Source of the DNA: Cyanophora paradoxa
Taxonomy: Eukaryota > Glaucocystophyceae > Cyanophorales > Cyanophoraceae
DNA length: 64,000 bases
Direction: 5' to 3'
Assembly (NCBI GenBank): GCA_004431415.1
Contig: QPMI01000079.1
Location: 1 to 64,000 of the forward strand
In this document: positions 54,384-64,000 of the stretch, piece after piece
Layout: each line of letters begins with the position of its first letter
Numbering within the stretch: position 1 is the first letter of the stretch
The notes under the pieces: model-generated
Told to the model about the DNA's origin: nothing
The model's input: the letters and a program-made list of their open reading frames with translations, nothing else
Databases searched by the model: none
Translations under genes and position numbers: made by a program

Positions 54384-55916
54384 TCAGTTGTCGACCTGCT
54401 CGCCGGCCCGCTTCTTCTCGAGCGTGTCGATCTGCTTCTGGAGCGAGAGGCAGTCGTCGTAGCGCTCCTCCGAGATCGCGATCTCCAGCTCCCGCTTGAG
54501 CTCGCCAAGCTGCCGCCCCCGGATCAAATCCCGCGAAAACGGCGCGGACGGATCAAATTCGAGGCGTGCGGGGCCGGCCGGACCTGGAGCTCGGGGAGCG
54601 ACTCGCGCAGGAGCTCGCGAAGGCGGATGGCCTCCGAGTAGCGCTCCTCCTGCTCCGCCTTCGTGAGCTGGTCCCGCAGCTCCGTGATCCGCGGGTCCTC
54701 CTGCGCCTCCGGCGCCTTCGCCTCCTCCTGCCCCGTCTCGAACGCCCCGCGCGCCTTCAGCGGCACGTTCGACGCCTCGAAGACCTCCTTGTGGATGAAG
54801 ATCGGAGCCTGGAACCGCAGCGCCAGGCCTGCGCGCGCGGGGCGCCGTCGGCAGGCGCGAGCAGAGCGGCGGGGCGCGGAAGGCCGCTGCTGGCACCGAT
54901 CGCGTCCGACGGGCGGGAATCGATATCCTGCGCGAGAGCGGAGCGGTCAAGACGCGCAAAGGCGCCCGCCGGAGGCCCGCAGCGCGCACCATCACTTCGT
55001 CCTCGACATCGATCGAAGCTTTCGACACAGATCGCCGCAGATACAGCTGCAGCGAGGATCAGCGCCCCGCAAATGAACAAAGGAAAGAAAGAAAAGGGCC
55101 AACCCGGCCGTACTGCGGAGCGCGGCAGAGGGCGAGTGACAGTCAGCAAGGCGCGGGGGCGCCGCAGAAGCGAAGCAGGCGGCGCACGAAAGTATCATCC
55201 CGAATCTCAGTGACAGCGCACGCCTCAATCTTGATGTCGTTCATCTCCAGGACGTTCTGCGGCCAGGGTGAGGGCGAGGCGAGCGGCCGCGTACGAAAGG
55301 GGCACCTTGAAGAGATCGTGGGTCATCGGGCGCGGCGTCGGCTGCTTGTTGACGGCCGCGACGATGGAATGAGCCTCGGTGTTGCCGATAAAGAGAGGAA
55401 CGACGCGCTCGGTCTGGCCTGCGGTGCGGATTCCTGTCAGAATCAGGAGCCAGCGGCAGCGGCCGGTTTGCTGCACCTTCAGGCTGAAGAAAGATCTTCA
55501 ATGGTGCAGCACGTTAGCGTTAAGCGGCAGCGAGTCGGGGGAGGAGACGCACGACGTAGCCTTTCTCTGACAGCCCCAAACTGCCTCAGACGTCAGAAGA
55601 CGCGCGAACAGTGGTTGCGTGGTGTCATCGGCGAGTGTACGCCGCGGCCGGGCGGAGCAGCGACGAACCTGTACACCTTGGCACGAAGGAAGTCCGGGTC
55701 GCGTTCCAGCGGCGACGCCGCCGCAATGAACACCGGTGCGGCCGTAAATGTTACACGCGGGACTGAATGCTTGGCCGGCCGGGCCGGCCGGGCCGCGGGC
55801 GAGCCGCAGATGCCGTGCAGCTGCTGGTGGACCACGGGCGAAGCCCGGAAGCTGCCGCGCAAGCCGCCGATGGTAACGCTGAAGGACGCCATGCGTGCCT
55901 GCCGCCGAGACTCCAT
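54384..55916 (-). CDS. Bifunctional nuclease (BFN/DUF151) plus UVR-motif protein
   Basis: In plants, proteins with this pair of domains (the BBD group) have RNase and DNase activity in vitro. Ten exons keep frame: 55916-55669, 55580-55553, 55495-55477, 55418-55306, 55256-55188, 55112-55104, 55046-54990, 54927-54897, 54828-54584, 54509-54384. The leader is Ser/Arg/Ala-rich and probably targets an organelle. The BFN domain follows: KGYVIFLQPEG, QTERVVPLFIGNTEAHSI, PRPMTHDLF, ACAVTEIRDDTFYGRLYL and the hallmark DIDSRPSDAIG, then LRFQAPIFIHKEVFEAS. Two UVR helices come last: ELRDQLTKAEQEERYSEAI and ELKRELEIAISEERYDDCL, each a coiled pair like that linking UvrB and UvrC. One exon, encoding Tyr-Gly-Arg, is 9 nt long. 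All introns are GT-AG. Confidence 0.92.
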
Positions 55917-56016
55917 GTTGGGGCAAGAGGCGGCTTAGCTGGCGGTACCCCGAGAAGCTCAGCTTCAAGCTCTCGAGTGATCACTGATCAGGTCCCAGCA
56001 CACAGCACCCTAGCCG

Positions 56017-58318
56017 ATGACAAGCTTCGCCGCGCCGCTCGCCGTCTCCGTCAAGGTGCGTCAGCCGGGCCTCGGGCCCGGCAGCGGTCAGACTGATTGG
56101 ATAACCGCAGAGTGCGGAACCGGTCCGGCCCGCCGCCAGCCTTCGGCCCAAGATCTCTGCCATCACCGACAAGAGCTTCTTCGGCCGTAACTTCGCCGTC
56201 AAGCAGAGCCAGTTCACGTACGCCACCGGGCGCCAACGTGTCCGGCTGGCTGACCTTTTGGGTAGGCACGCGGCCGACGCCAAGATCCTTGTCTCAGCGA
56301 GCGTCAGTGGCAATGGCACGTCTGGTTCGGGCCGTGCGCCCATTCCCGAGTCAGAGGTCGACCTTTCCGTGACAGTGAATGGCCTCAAGGTCCGCGCGCA
56401 GCAGCTCTCTGAGCGTTTGTGCGCTGTGCGTGGCTCATTTCACGCGTACTTTACTTTCTAGATGCCGAACCCCTTCGTCATTGCCTCGGGTGCGCCGCCG
56501 GGCGCGGCTATCCACTATTTCCGGTGGAGCCGACGCCGTCGCGCGCAGGCCCGCCCGGCACGAATGCCAACGTGATTTCCAAGGCTTTTGATGAGGGCTG
56601 GGGCGCCGTGATTGCCAAGACCGTCTGCCTTGACGCGAGCAAGGTGCCCGGCGACGCTTCCGCCGGCACGCGCGCCCCACCGGCGCTGACGCGGGCCGCG
56701 TACGCCGCAGATCATCAACGTCACGCCGCGCTACGCGAAGATGCGCAGCAACTCGAACTTCGAGGAGATCATCGGGTGGCAGAACATCGAGCTCATCTCC
56801 GACCGGCCGCTCGACCTCTGGCTCAAGGAGTTCCGCGAGCTGAAGCAGAAGTATCCGGACCGCATCCTCATCGCCTCCGTCATGGTTCGCGCCCCCGGCC
56901 CGGCGCGCGCCCGTCGCCCGCCCGCCGTTGACGCCGCGCCCGACGCGCGCCGCAGGAGGAGTTCAACAAGAGCTCGTGGCAGGAGATCATCCACAAGTGC
57001 CAGGAGGCAGGCGTCGGTCCGCCCCTCCTTTTCCCTTTCTTTCCCTTCCTTTTCCGACGGGGGTCCCGCACCGCGGGCAGACGCCTTCGAGATCAACTTC
57101 TCGTGCCCGCACGGGATGCCGGAGCGCAAGATGGGCGCCGCGATGGGCCAGGACCCCGAGCTCCTCCACGAGGTCTGCGGCTGGATCAGCGAGGCCTCCA
57201 GGTCCGCACCCCTCGGCTGCTCCCGCGCCGCCGCCGCCGCCGCGCCCGCCGCTCACCTCACCCTCGTTGCGCCCGCAGCATCCCCGTCTGGGCCAAGATG
57301 ACCCCGAACATCACGGACATCACCGTACCCGCCCGCCAGGCGCTCTCGGCGGGGGTAGAGGGCGTCTCCGCCATCAACACCATCATGTCCGTCATGGGCA
57401 TCAACCTCGGTGCGCCGCGCCGCCTCCCCGCCCCGCGCCCGCCGTCACCGTCGCGCCAGACTCGCTGCGGCCGGAGCCGATCGTGGAGGGCAAGTCCACG
57501 CCGGGGGGGTACTCGGGCAAGGCCGTCCGCCCCATCGCCCTCCGTATGAACATGCAGGTCGGGCCCTTCCTCCCGTGCCCTCGCGGCCTAGCCTGGCCCG
57601 GCCGCCCCGTACGGCCTCCGATCTGACCGCGGCCGGGCTGCAGCTGGCCTCGCTCATCCGGGACGAGTTCCCCGGGAAGACGCTCTCGGGGATGGGGGGC
57701 GTGGAGACGGGCGAGGACGCCGCGCAGTTCCTCCTCATCGGCGCCAACACCGTCCAGGTCCGCCCCTTTGCTTGCTGCTCTCCGCTCCCCAGCCTGGGTC
57801 CCCGCGCCGCGCCCGAACCGGCCCGCCGGCCTGGGCGCGGCGCAGGTGTGCACGGGGGTGATGCTGCACGGGTACGGCATGGTCAAGGACCTCGAGTCGG
57901 GCCTCCGCGCGTTCATGGCCCGCCACGGCTTCCGCACGGTCCGCAAGAAAGGAGAAGGGAGGGAGGAAGGGGGCTGATCCCGGGCGGGGCGGGGCGGGGG
58001 CACAGGTGGAGGAGTTCCGGGGCCTCTCGCTGCCCTACTTCACCTCCCACCACGAGCTCGTCGACCTCAAGGCCGCCGCCAAGGCACGCCCCCGCCCCCG
58101 GCCCCGCCCCCGCCCCAAGTTGGAGGCGTTAGGATCCCAAATCTTTTGATCTAGCTCGAAGCCGCCGCCGCGGCCCGCCCCCACGAACTCCCGTAAGAAG
58201 GCTTCACCGGATTCGAACCGGGTCCGCGCAGGAGAAGAAGAAGGCGGCGGTGGCGTCGGACAAGGACTGGGACGGCGACAAGTTCACCGAGCAGTCCTCC
58301 GCCCTCGCCTCCAACTGA
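56017..58318 (+). CDS. PYD1: Dihydropyrimidine dehydrogenase, plant PYD1 type
   Basis: First, NADPH-dependent step of uracil and thymine breakdown. Exons keeping frame: 56017-56055, 56153-56389, 56462-56489, 56549-56643, 56711-56884, 56956-57016, 57081-57201, 57279-57409, 57460-57557, 57644-57757, 57846-57938, 58006-58083, 58232-58318; 451 aa. Motifs of the FMN-binding TIM barrel are MPNPFVIASGPPGTN, DEGWGAVIAKTVCLDASK, INVTPRYAKM, ENIELISDRPL-like QNIELISDRPLDLWLKEF, EINFSCPHGMPERKMGAA with the active Cys, WAKMTPNITDI, NTIMSVMGINL, GGVETGEDAAQF and VQVCTGVMLHGYG. The tail SDKDWDGDKF is also shared with plant PYD1. The N-terminal 90 residues likely hold a plastid signal. As in plants, the N-terminal Fe-S/FAD half of animal enzymes is absent. 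The last intron (58084-58231) has a GC donor and may contain an extra 18-nt exon (LEAAAA) near 58156. Confidence 0.95.
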
Positions 58319-58803
58319 GCCCTCCAGGCGGCTGCGGTGGCGCGGCCAAGCCACCGGCCCCCCGGGCCCGGGCCCGCAGCGCCTAGCCGGGCCCGCCTCG
58401 CCCTAGCCGGCGTTTTTCTCGGGCTCCGGGCTACGGGCTTCAACATACGCCCCGCCCCGCCCCGGCCGGCCCCGCATCCCCCCTCTTCTCCTTCCTTCGT
58501 TTTTTTGTCGCCTCTGTAAGTATGGAGCGATCCGATCCCTGTTGTACTATACTAGGGACCCCCCCTTCTTTTTCGTTGTTGTACAGCCACCGTGTACCAA
58601 ATTTCAAATGTGAAGCGGATGCACAGTGCGTCGCCGGAATCGGCTCGAGGCTGGAGCACATGTACAGCCTAAAAATACAATGATAAGTAGATATCGATAC
58701 AGTACAACGTGCACCTGGCCAACATACTATATAGCTAGCAAAATAGCCACACACATATAATCCTAGGGGCCGAGCGGGCGTAGCCAGGCTAGGCTGGCGA
58801 GGG
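58319..58803. other. Convergent spacer, PYD1 to permease gene
   Basis: Nothing coding is supported. The last 250 bases before the permease stop are AT-richer (ATATAGCTAGC, TAAAAATACAATGATAAGTAG), which suits 3' untranslated sequence. No certain polyadenylation signal. Confidence 0.5.
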
Positions 58804-61800
58804 CTACTCGAGGCGGCGCATGACGTCGACGACGGAGGTGCGGACGACGCCCCAGGCCGGCCACGCGCTCGACGCCAGCGCGCAGGCGACCGCCATGGCG
58901 AAGATGACGGCCACCAGCACGTACGGGAAGTAGAAGGGCACCGGCAGCTGCGTGAACAGGAAGCGCTGCCGGCCAAGGCGGGGGTGAGGCGAGGGGGGGG
59001 AGGGGGGCGGGGGCGAGGGGTACGCGTGCCTGGAGGGTCATGGTGTACCCGATGCCGAGGCCGATGAGGAGGGCGAGGAGCGAGGCGGAGATGACGAGGG
59101 AGAACGCCTCGTAGCAGTACAGGCGCACCACCTGCAGGGGTACCCGAATGAAGGGCCGGGGGGTAGGGGGAAAGGGGTTAGGAGGCACCATAGAGCGGGT
59201 GGCGCCCATCGCGCGGAGGACCCCGATCTCCTGCGGGGGGTACGGAGATCGTAAAACGGGATGGGGGGAGGGGCCGGGGGGAGGGGGGTACGGGGCCACC
59301 TTCGCCTGCTCGTGGATGTTGCTGTACATGGACGCGGTGAGGGAGAAGAGGCAGCTGGGGGTACGCGCGGTCAGCCCGAGGGGTTCCAGGATGGGGGGGG
59401 GGGTAAGAGCGCGGGAGGGGTACGCACAGGAACATCGCGATGATGGTGGCCCCGACGAAGAACGCGTCGAGGATCCGCGAGGCCGCGTTGATCCTGCGGG
59501 GCGGGGCGCCCTTCAGGATCAACCAAGTATAGAATAGAATACGGCGCAGCGGGGAGAAGGGGGGTACGGCGCACGCGGAGGTCCGGTCGTAGAAGTTCCA
59601 CACTTCGACGGCGGAGTTCGCCCGCGTGGCCCGCGCAAGCGCCGCCACAAAATCGCTCCTGGCCCCCGCGACGCGATTCAAAATTCGAATTCGAACTAAC
59701 TCGAATGTCCGAATTAGAACTCGAGATCGCGGACCGCTGGGCGCTGGTGACGCGGGGCTTGAGCTTGATGAAGAGGCGCCCGTAGGGGATATCCTCCACG
59801 GACCGGAACTGAAAGGGGGCGAGCAGAGAAAAATGTGAGAGGCGGCAAACAGTGCAAAAGCGAGGAGGAGAAGGGGTGTGGAAGGGGGGGCCGGGGGCGC
59901 ACCGCCCCGCGGCAGAAGCGGAGGAAGGAGGGGAGGGATACGAGGACGTCCTGCGGGGTGCGCATCGCAATGGGGTACCCGGGGGAGGCGTGGCGGGGGT
60001 ACCTGGTTGGTGACGGTGGGGAACTTGCTGAACTTGAAGCCGGGGAACTGCGAGGGGCGCGCGGGGGGGAACGTTCATCTGTAAGAAAGTGCGGAAGCTT
60101 CGGCAGGCCCGGGACGGGGGCGGGGGCGGGGCGGGGCGGGGGCGGGGGCGGGAGCGGGGGCGGGGCGGGGCGGGGCGGGGGGCGTTGGGGGGGGGGGGGG
60201 GGGGCGGGGGCGGGGGCGTTGGGGGGAGGGGGAGGGGGGGGGGGGGGCGGGACCTGGTCGGCGAAAGCCCAGGGGCGGAGGCGGCGGAAGCGGTCGTCGG
60301 GGAAGCGGGCGTTGGAGAAGAGGAAGGAGTCGTCGAGGGAGAGCCCCAGCGAGGAGCGCAGCGTCGAGCCCAGCACCGCCGCCTGGAGCGGCCAGCCCCG
60401 GTTCGGGGGCGCGGGAGCGGCGGCCGGGGGCGGGGGAGCCGGGCACCTGGGAGCCCTCGAGGGTGTGGAGGGCGGCGGCCGGCGGCAGCGCCCCGTTCAG
60501 GACCTGTGAGGCCGCCCGGCGCGCCCGTGAGCGCCCGGCGAGGTCGGCGCGCTCGATGTTCGATCTCTGATTCGGCCTCCACGGCTATGAAATTTGTTTT
60601 TATAATCGCGCCCAGAGGTGGCCCGACGAAGCCTCTCATTCGGTGGCCGAATTGGGCCCCGAATTCGTGGCCGCTCGGGCCCTCGTCTCTCTCGCTGGGC
60701 CTTTGGCCTCCGGGCCTGCCCCCCCGGCGGGCCCCTGCGGGCGGACCTGGTCGGGGACGATGAGGAAGGCGCCCTCGGCCGCGTCGTGGAAGCCCGGCGA
60801 CACCCCGTACACCTGCCAGGGCCGGGTTCGAGAGAGAGAGGGCGCGGTCGCGGGGGGGCGCTCCGAGATGGTGCTAGGGAGGGGCGCGGGGGGCGGGGGT
60901 GCGGGGGGGCGGGCCTGGGCGCCGTCGGAGAAGGCGCGGCCGAGGTTGGAGACGCGGGTGGGCTTGACGTCCGTGTCGCCCCACACCCGCTTCAGGTCCT
61001 TGGTCACCTGCCCGGGGCCGAGTGAGGCGAGGCGCTGAGATGGAGCTCGCATGCGCGTGGGGAGGAGCGCCGGGGCGAGCGCTAGGATCTCGAATGCGAG
61101 GCCTCCTGGATTGCGCTTCGTCTCCGTATGTAACGGGGCCGGAAGCTTGAGATCGAGCTTGCGCATGCGCAAAGGGAGGAGCGCCGGGCCCGAGGCTGAG
61201 AAGGGGTCCCCGCGAAGGGCGGGAGGGCACAGAGGGGAGCGCTAAGACCCCATTAACCCGGGCTGGAAGCTCGGGATGGGGCGCTAAGCTCAGACGGGGC
61301 GCGAAGTCCAGCCGAGGATTGAGCTCGCGGCTCTTCGTGATCTCGGCGCGGGGACGGGCGGGGCGGGGCGGGGCGGGCTGGCGGACGTAGGCGTGGGCCT
61401 CGACGAGGGGGCTGGCGCGCAGGGCCGCCTCGAGCTCGGGGAGCACGTCGTTCAGCGACGACCACGAGGGCGCCCACACCTGCGGGGGGTGGGTGAGGCG
61501 GGGCGGGGCGGGGGAGGAGGGGAAAGGGCGGACGCGGAGGTAGGTGCCGGAGCGCTGCAGCGTCTGGTACCGGAACGTCTCGATCTGCGGGGCGGGGGCG
61601 CTGAGCGGCGCCGGCGAGGCAGGCGCGAGCGGCGGGGCTGGCTGGCGGGGTGCGGGCCTGGAGGTTGGCGGCGACGGAGACGAAGATGATGAAGCCGAGG
61701 GCCAGCGCGTACATCACCGTCGTCTTCCGGTTCCGCTGTGGCGGCGGGGGCGGGGGCGGGGGCGGGTCGGGTCGGAGGGGAATAGACGAGGGCAGGGCGG

Positions 61801-64000
61801 GGCGGGGCTGGGGCGGGGCGGGGCGTACCGGGCGGTGGGCGACCATGTTCTTGACGACGAGGCCGCGCACGGAGGGGCCCTCCCAGAAGAAGAAGAGCTG
61901 CACGACGCCCCGCTGCACGAAGTGCTCCTAGAGGAGGGGGGGTAGGCGGGGGCGTCGGCGTCAGAGAGAGACGGCGCCTCGGGCGCCGCCGCACGCACGA
62001 TGTTCATGAGGAGGATGACGCAGCCGGCGATCATGCCCATCAGCAGCGCGAAGAAGATGCCGAGCAGCAGCAGCAGGTCGAACGAGAGCAGCGCCAGCGG
62101 CACCACGTAGTAGCTGCGGAGGGGGGCCGCTCGGTCGGGCGCCGAGGGGGCGGACATGGAAGAGGGGGCGCACATGAGGAAGCCGAAGACGGCGAGCATG
62201 AAGCCGATGAGGAGGGCCCCCCAGGGGACGTCGCCCTTCTCCGCCCGCTCGATCGTGTACACCACCGCCTTCGTCTGCGGCGCGGGGCGAGGGCGTTGAC
62301 GTTGGCGTGGCTCGAGCGGCGGCGGGGCGGGGCGGGGCGGGGCGGGGGCGCCTTGGAGTGGCGGGTGTCGAGGGAGTCGTGCAGGTTGGAGCGGAGCGCC
62401 GCGCGGATGGGCAGCACCGCCGCCGCCAGCGGCACCTGCGCGCCGGCGGAACCTTAGATTCGATTGGAATGGAGCGGGCGTGGGGGCGGGGGCGGGGCGG
62501 ACGGCGAAGGCGACGGCGGTGGCGGCGCCGACGGAGCGGGGGAAGAGGAGCGGGGAGACCTCCGCCTCCACCAGCCGCGACACGTACCGCATCGCCGGCA
62601 CCGCCGCGATCTGAGGCGGCGTGGGTGGGGCGTCAGCCCCTCCAGCCGCCTCTCGATGGAGGGAGGGCGCGGGCCGTGTCCGCCCTTCCTAGCAACGACC
62701 GGCCGGTGCCGGTGCTGGGCGGGTCGCGGCAGGCGGACCTGGGCGAGGAGGAGGCCGAGGACCCAGGCCGGCACCGCGAACGCCAGCGCGTGCACCAGCA
62801 GCAGCTCCAGCACCTAAGGGGGAGGGGGTGGGGGAGGGTGGGGGGGGGGGGGGGGGGGTTGCGGGGGGTGGGGGGTGGGGGGGGGGCGGGCGCACCCCGC
62901 GGCGGGTCACGCCGACCATTCGGAGCAGGCCTGCGAGAGGGGGGCGGGGACCGTGAGAGAGGGCGGGCCCGGGCGGTAAAGGACGGGTACCGAGCTCGAA
63001 GGTGCGCGTCTGGACGGAGATAATGAGGAGGGAGTCTGCGGGGGCGCGCCGTTAGCCACCCCGCTTCCGTGCCGCCGGGGCGGGGCGGGGCGGGGCGGGG
63101 CGGACAGATGAGGATGAGGGCGAGGACGATGAGGAGAGCGAAGATGACGGCGAGGAGGAGGGAGAGGTAGAGCGAGAAGGTCTTCGACTCGCCCAGCTGC
63201 TCCGCCACCGGCATCTTCGACGAGACCTGCATGCCCCCCGGGCACGCGCAGTGAGCTTCGCGCTTCTACGATTTCACGTTTTGAAGGGGAGGTAGCTAGA
63301 GATAAGGCCCTGCGCTCCGCCGCCGCCGCCGCCGCCGCCTCTCTTAGCTTCCGATCCCCCCGCGCGCTTGCGCCGCGCCGAGCGCGCCTGGTCGAATCCG
63401 ACGGAGAAGAGGACGGCGGAGGAGAAGTCCACGACGCGCTGCAGGATCACGTCGTACGAGGGGTCTGCGCCGCCCCGTCAGCGGGGCCGGGGCCCCGGGG
63501 TGCGCGGTCCTCGCGGCGGGCGGCGGGGGGGGCGGGAGGGGTACTCGCCCACGTAGACGTCGAGGCGGTCCGGGAGCTGGATCGTCACCTGGGAGGCGTA
63601 GGACCTGGGGGTACGGCGTTCAGGGTTCGGGGGTACGGAAAGGGCCGCGGGGGGTTAGGGGTACGGCCGCGCCTGTAGTCGACGGCGGCGAGGAGGGGTA
63701 GGGCGTCCGGGTCGAGCTTTGGGATGTTCGGATGCACGGTACCCGGGTCCGTCAGCAGCGGCCCCACGTCCCTGTAGTCCATGAACACCGCGTTCTGGGG
63801 GTACAGGGTTTAGGAGGGTACGGAATGAGTTCGAGGTGGGGGGGGAGAGGGGGTACCGTGACGTCCTCGGGCGTCTTGCCGAGCGTGCTCGAGACGGTCC
63901 CCTGTACCCGCACGTTGAGGTGCACGGCCCCGTAGGAGGCCGCGTAGCTGCGGGGGGGGGGGTGCGGATTCGGATCGAGGGGTGGAGAGGGGCTCCGAGA
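58804..64000 (-). CDS. FtsX-like (MacB/LolC-type) permease, 5' end outside window
   Basis: Large membrane protein made of two permease halves. The C-terminal half is the clearest: ASRILDAFFVGATIIAMFL, then LTASMYSNIHEQAKEIGVLR running into AMGATRSM, the cytoplasmic signature of FtsX-like permeases. Then RLYCYEAFSLVISASLLALL, IGLGIGYTMTL, FPYVLVAVIFAMAVACALAS and the end AWGVVRTSVVDVMRRLE, TAG at 58806-58804. The upstream half contains KTFSLYLSLLLAVIFALLIV, VLELLLVHALAFAVPAWVLG, GLLRMVGVTRRG (a second X-R-M-x-G-x-x-x core), VGAATAVAFAV, LLIGFMLAVFGFLMC, VPLALLSFDLLLLLGIFFAL and YALALGFIIFVSVA. A periplasmic-like soluble domain (VYGVSPGFHDAAEGAFLIVP, IPYGRLFIKLKP) sits between membrane parts. 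More than 20 short exons; several donors are GC (59029 and, by eye, near 60915 and 61662). No ABC ATPase is encoded here. The substrate is unknown; bacterial relatives export lipoproteins or drugs, or control cell-wall hydrolases. Confidence 0.85.

Noticed and set aside
58205-58230. GGATTCGAACC-like T-loop sequence
   Set aside because: It lies inside the last intron of PYD1, next to its acceptor, and no cloverleaf fits.

Overview
This window looks like nuclear DNA of a GC-rich eukaryotic alga. Genes sit on both strands and are cut into many short exons by introns of about 55-150 nt. Several proteins are of plant or algal type: a PYD1-type dihydropyrimidine dehydrogenase and a BFN/UVR nuclease of the BBD type. 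A WD40/EF-hand protein of the WDR49 type hints at a flagellated cell. Many introns start with GC instead of GT, which I infer fits a haptophyte-like or other secondary-plastid alga; the species cannot be fixed from the sequence alone. There is no sign of prokaryotic operons, rRNA, CRISPR arrays or a complete transposon.

Layout. 1-5894 (+): 3' part of a repetitive protein built of fibronectin-III-like domains, in about four tandem copies of a three-domain unit. 5895-11140: intergenic, with a 139-bp minisatellite (about 7.5-8.6 kb) inside an exact 45-bp inverted repeat. 11141-12338 (+): eight-exon gene of unknown family. 13561-16055 (+): alanine dehydrogenase, 16 exons. 16459-17828 (-): RNase P/MRP subunit Rpp21. 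18221-21617 (+): TPR protein with EF-hand-like helical repeats. 22068-24073 (+): D-3-phosphoglycerate dehydrogenase with ACT domain. 24431-26329 and 26605-28304 (-): tandem paralogues with three zinc-finger-like motifs. 28494-30230 (+): F-box/LRR-like protein, head to head with the second paralogue. 30342-30991 (+): small unknown gene. 32419-33455 (-): degenerate EF-hand protein. 33.5-38.4 kb: large intergenic block with extreme palindromes and an unusual paired-word repeat family. 38391-42812 (+): type I membrane glycoprotein, about 20 exons. 43618-51112 (-): WDR49-like EF-hand/WD40 protein. 51816-54024 (+): polytopic membrane protein of unknown family. 54384-55916 (-): bifunctional-nuclease/UVR protein. 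56017-58318 (+): PYD1. 58804-64000 (-): FtsX-like permease, 5' end outside the window.

The metabolic genes (alanine dehydrogenase, phosphoglycerate dehydrogenase, PYD1) are separate transcription units with no visible operon logic. Exon maps were built by joining exons so that the reading frame and the family alignment stay intact at each junction. Where that worked throughout (11141-12338, 13561-16055, 22068-24073, 54384-55916, 56017-58318) the maps are strong; elsewhere some junctions remain open and are flagged.
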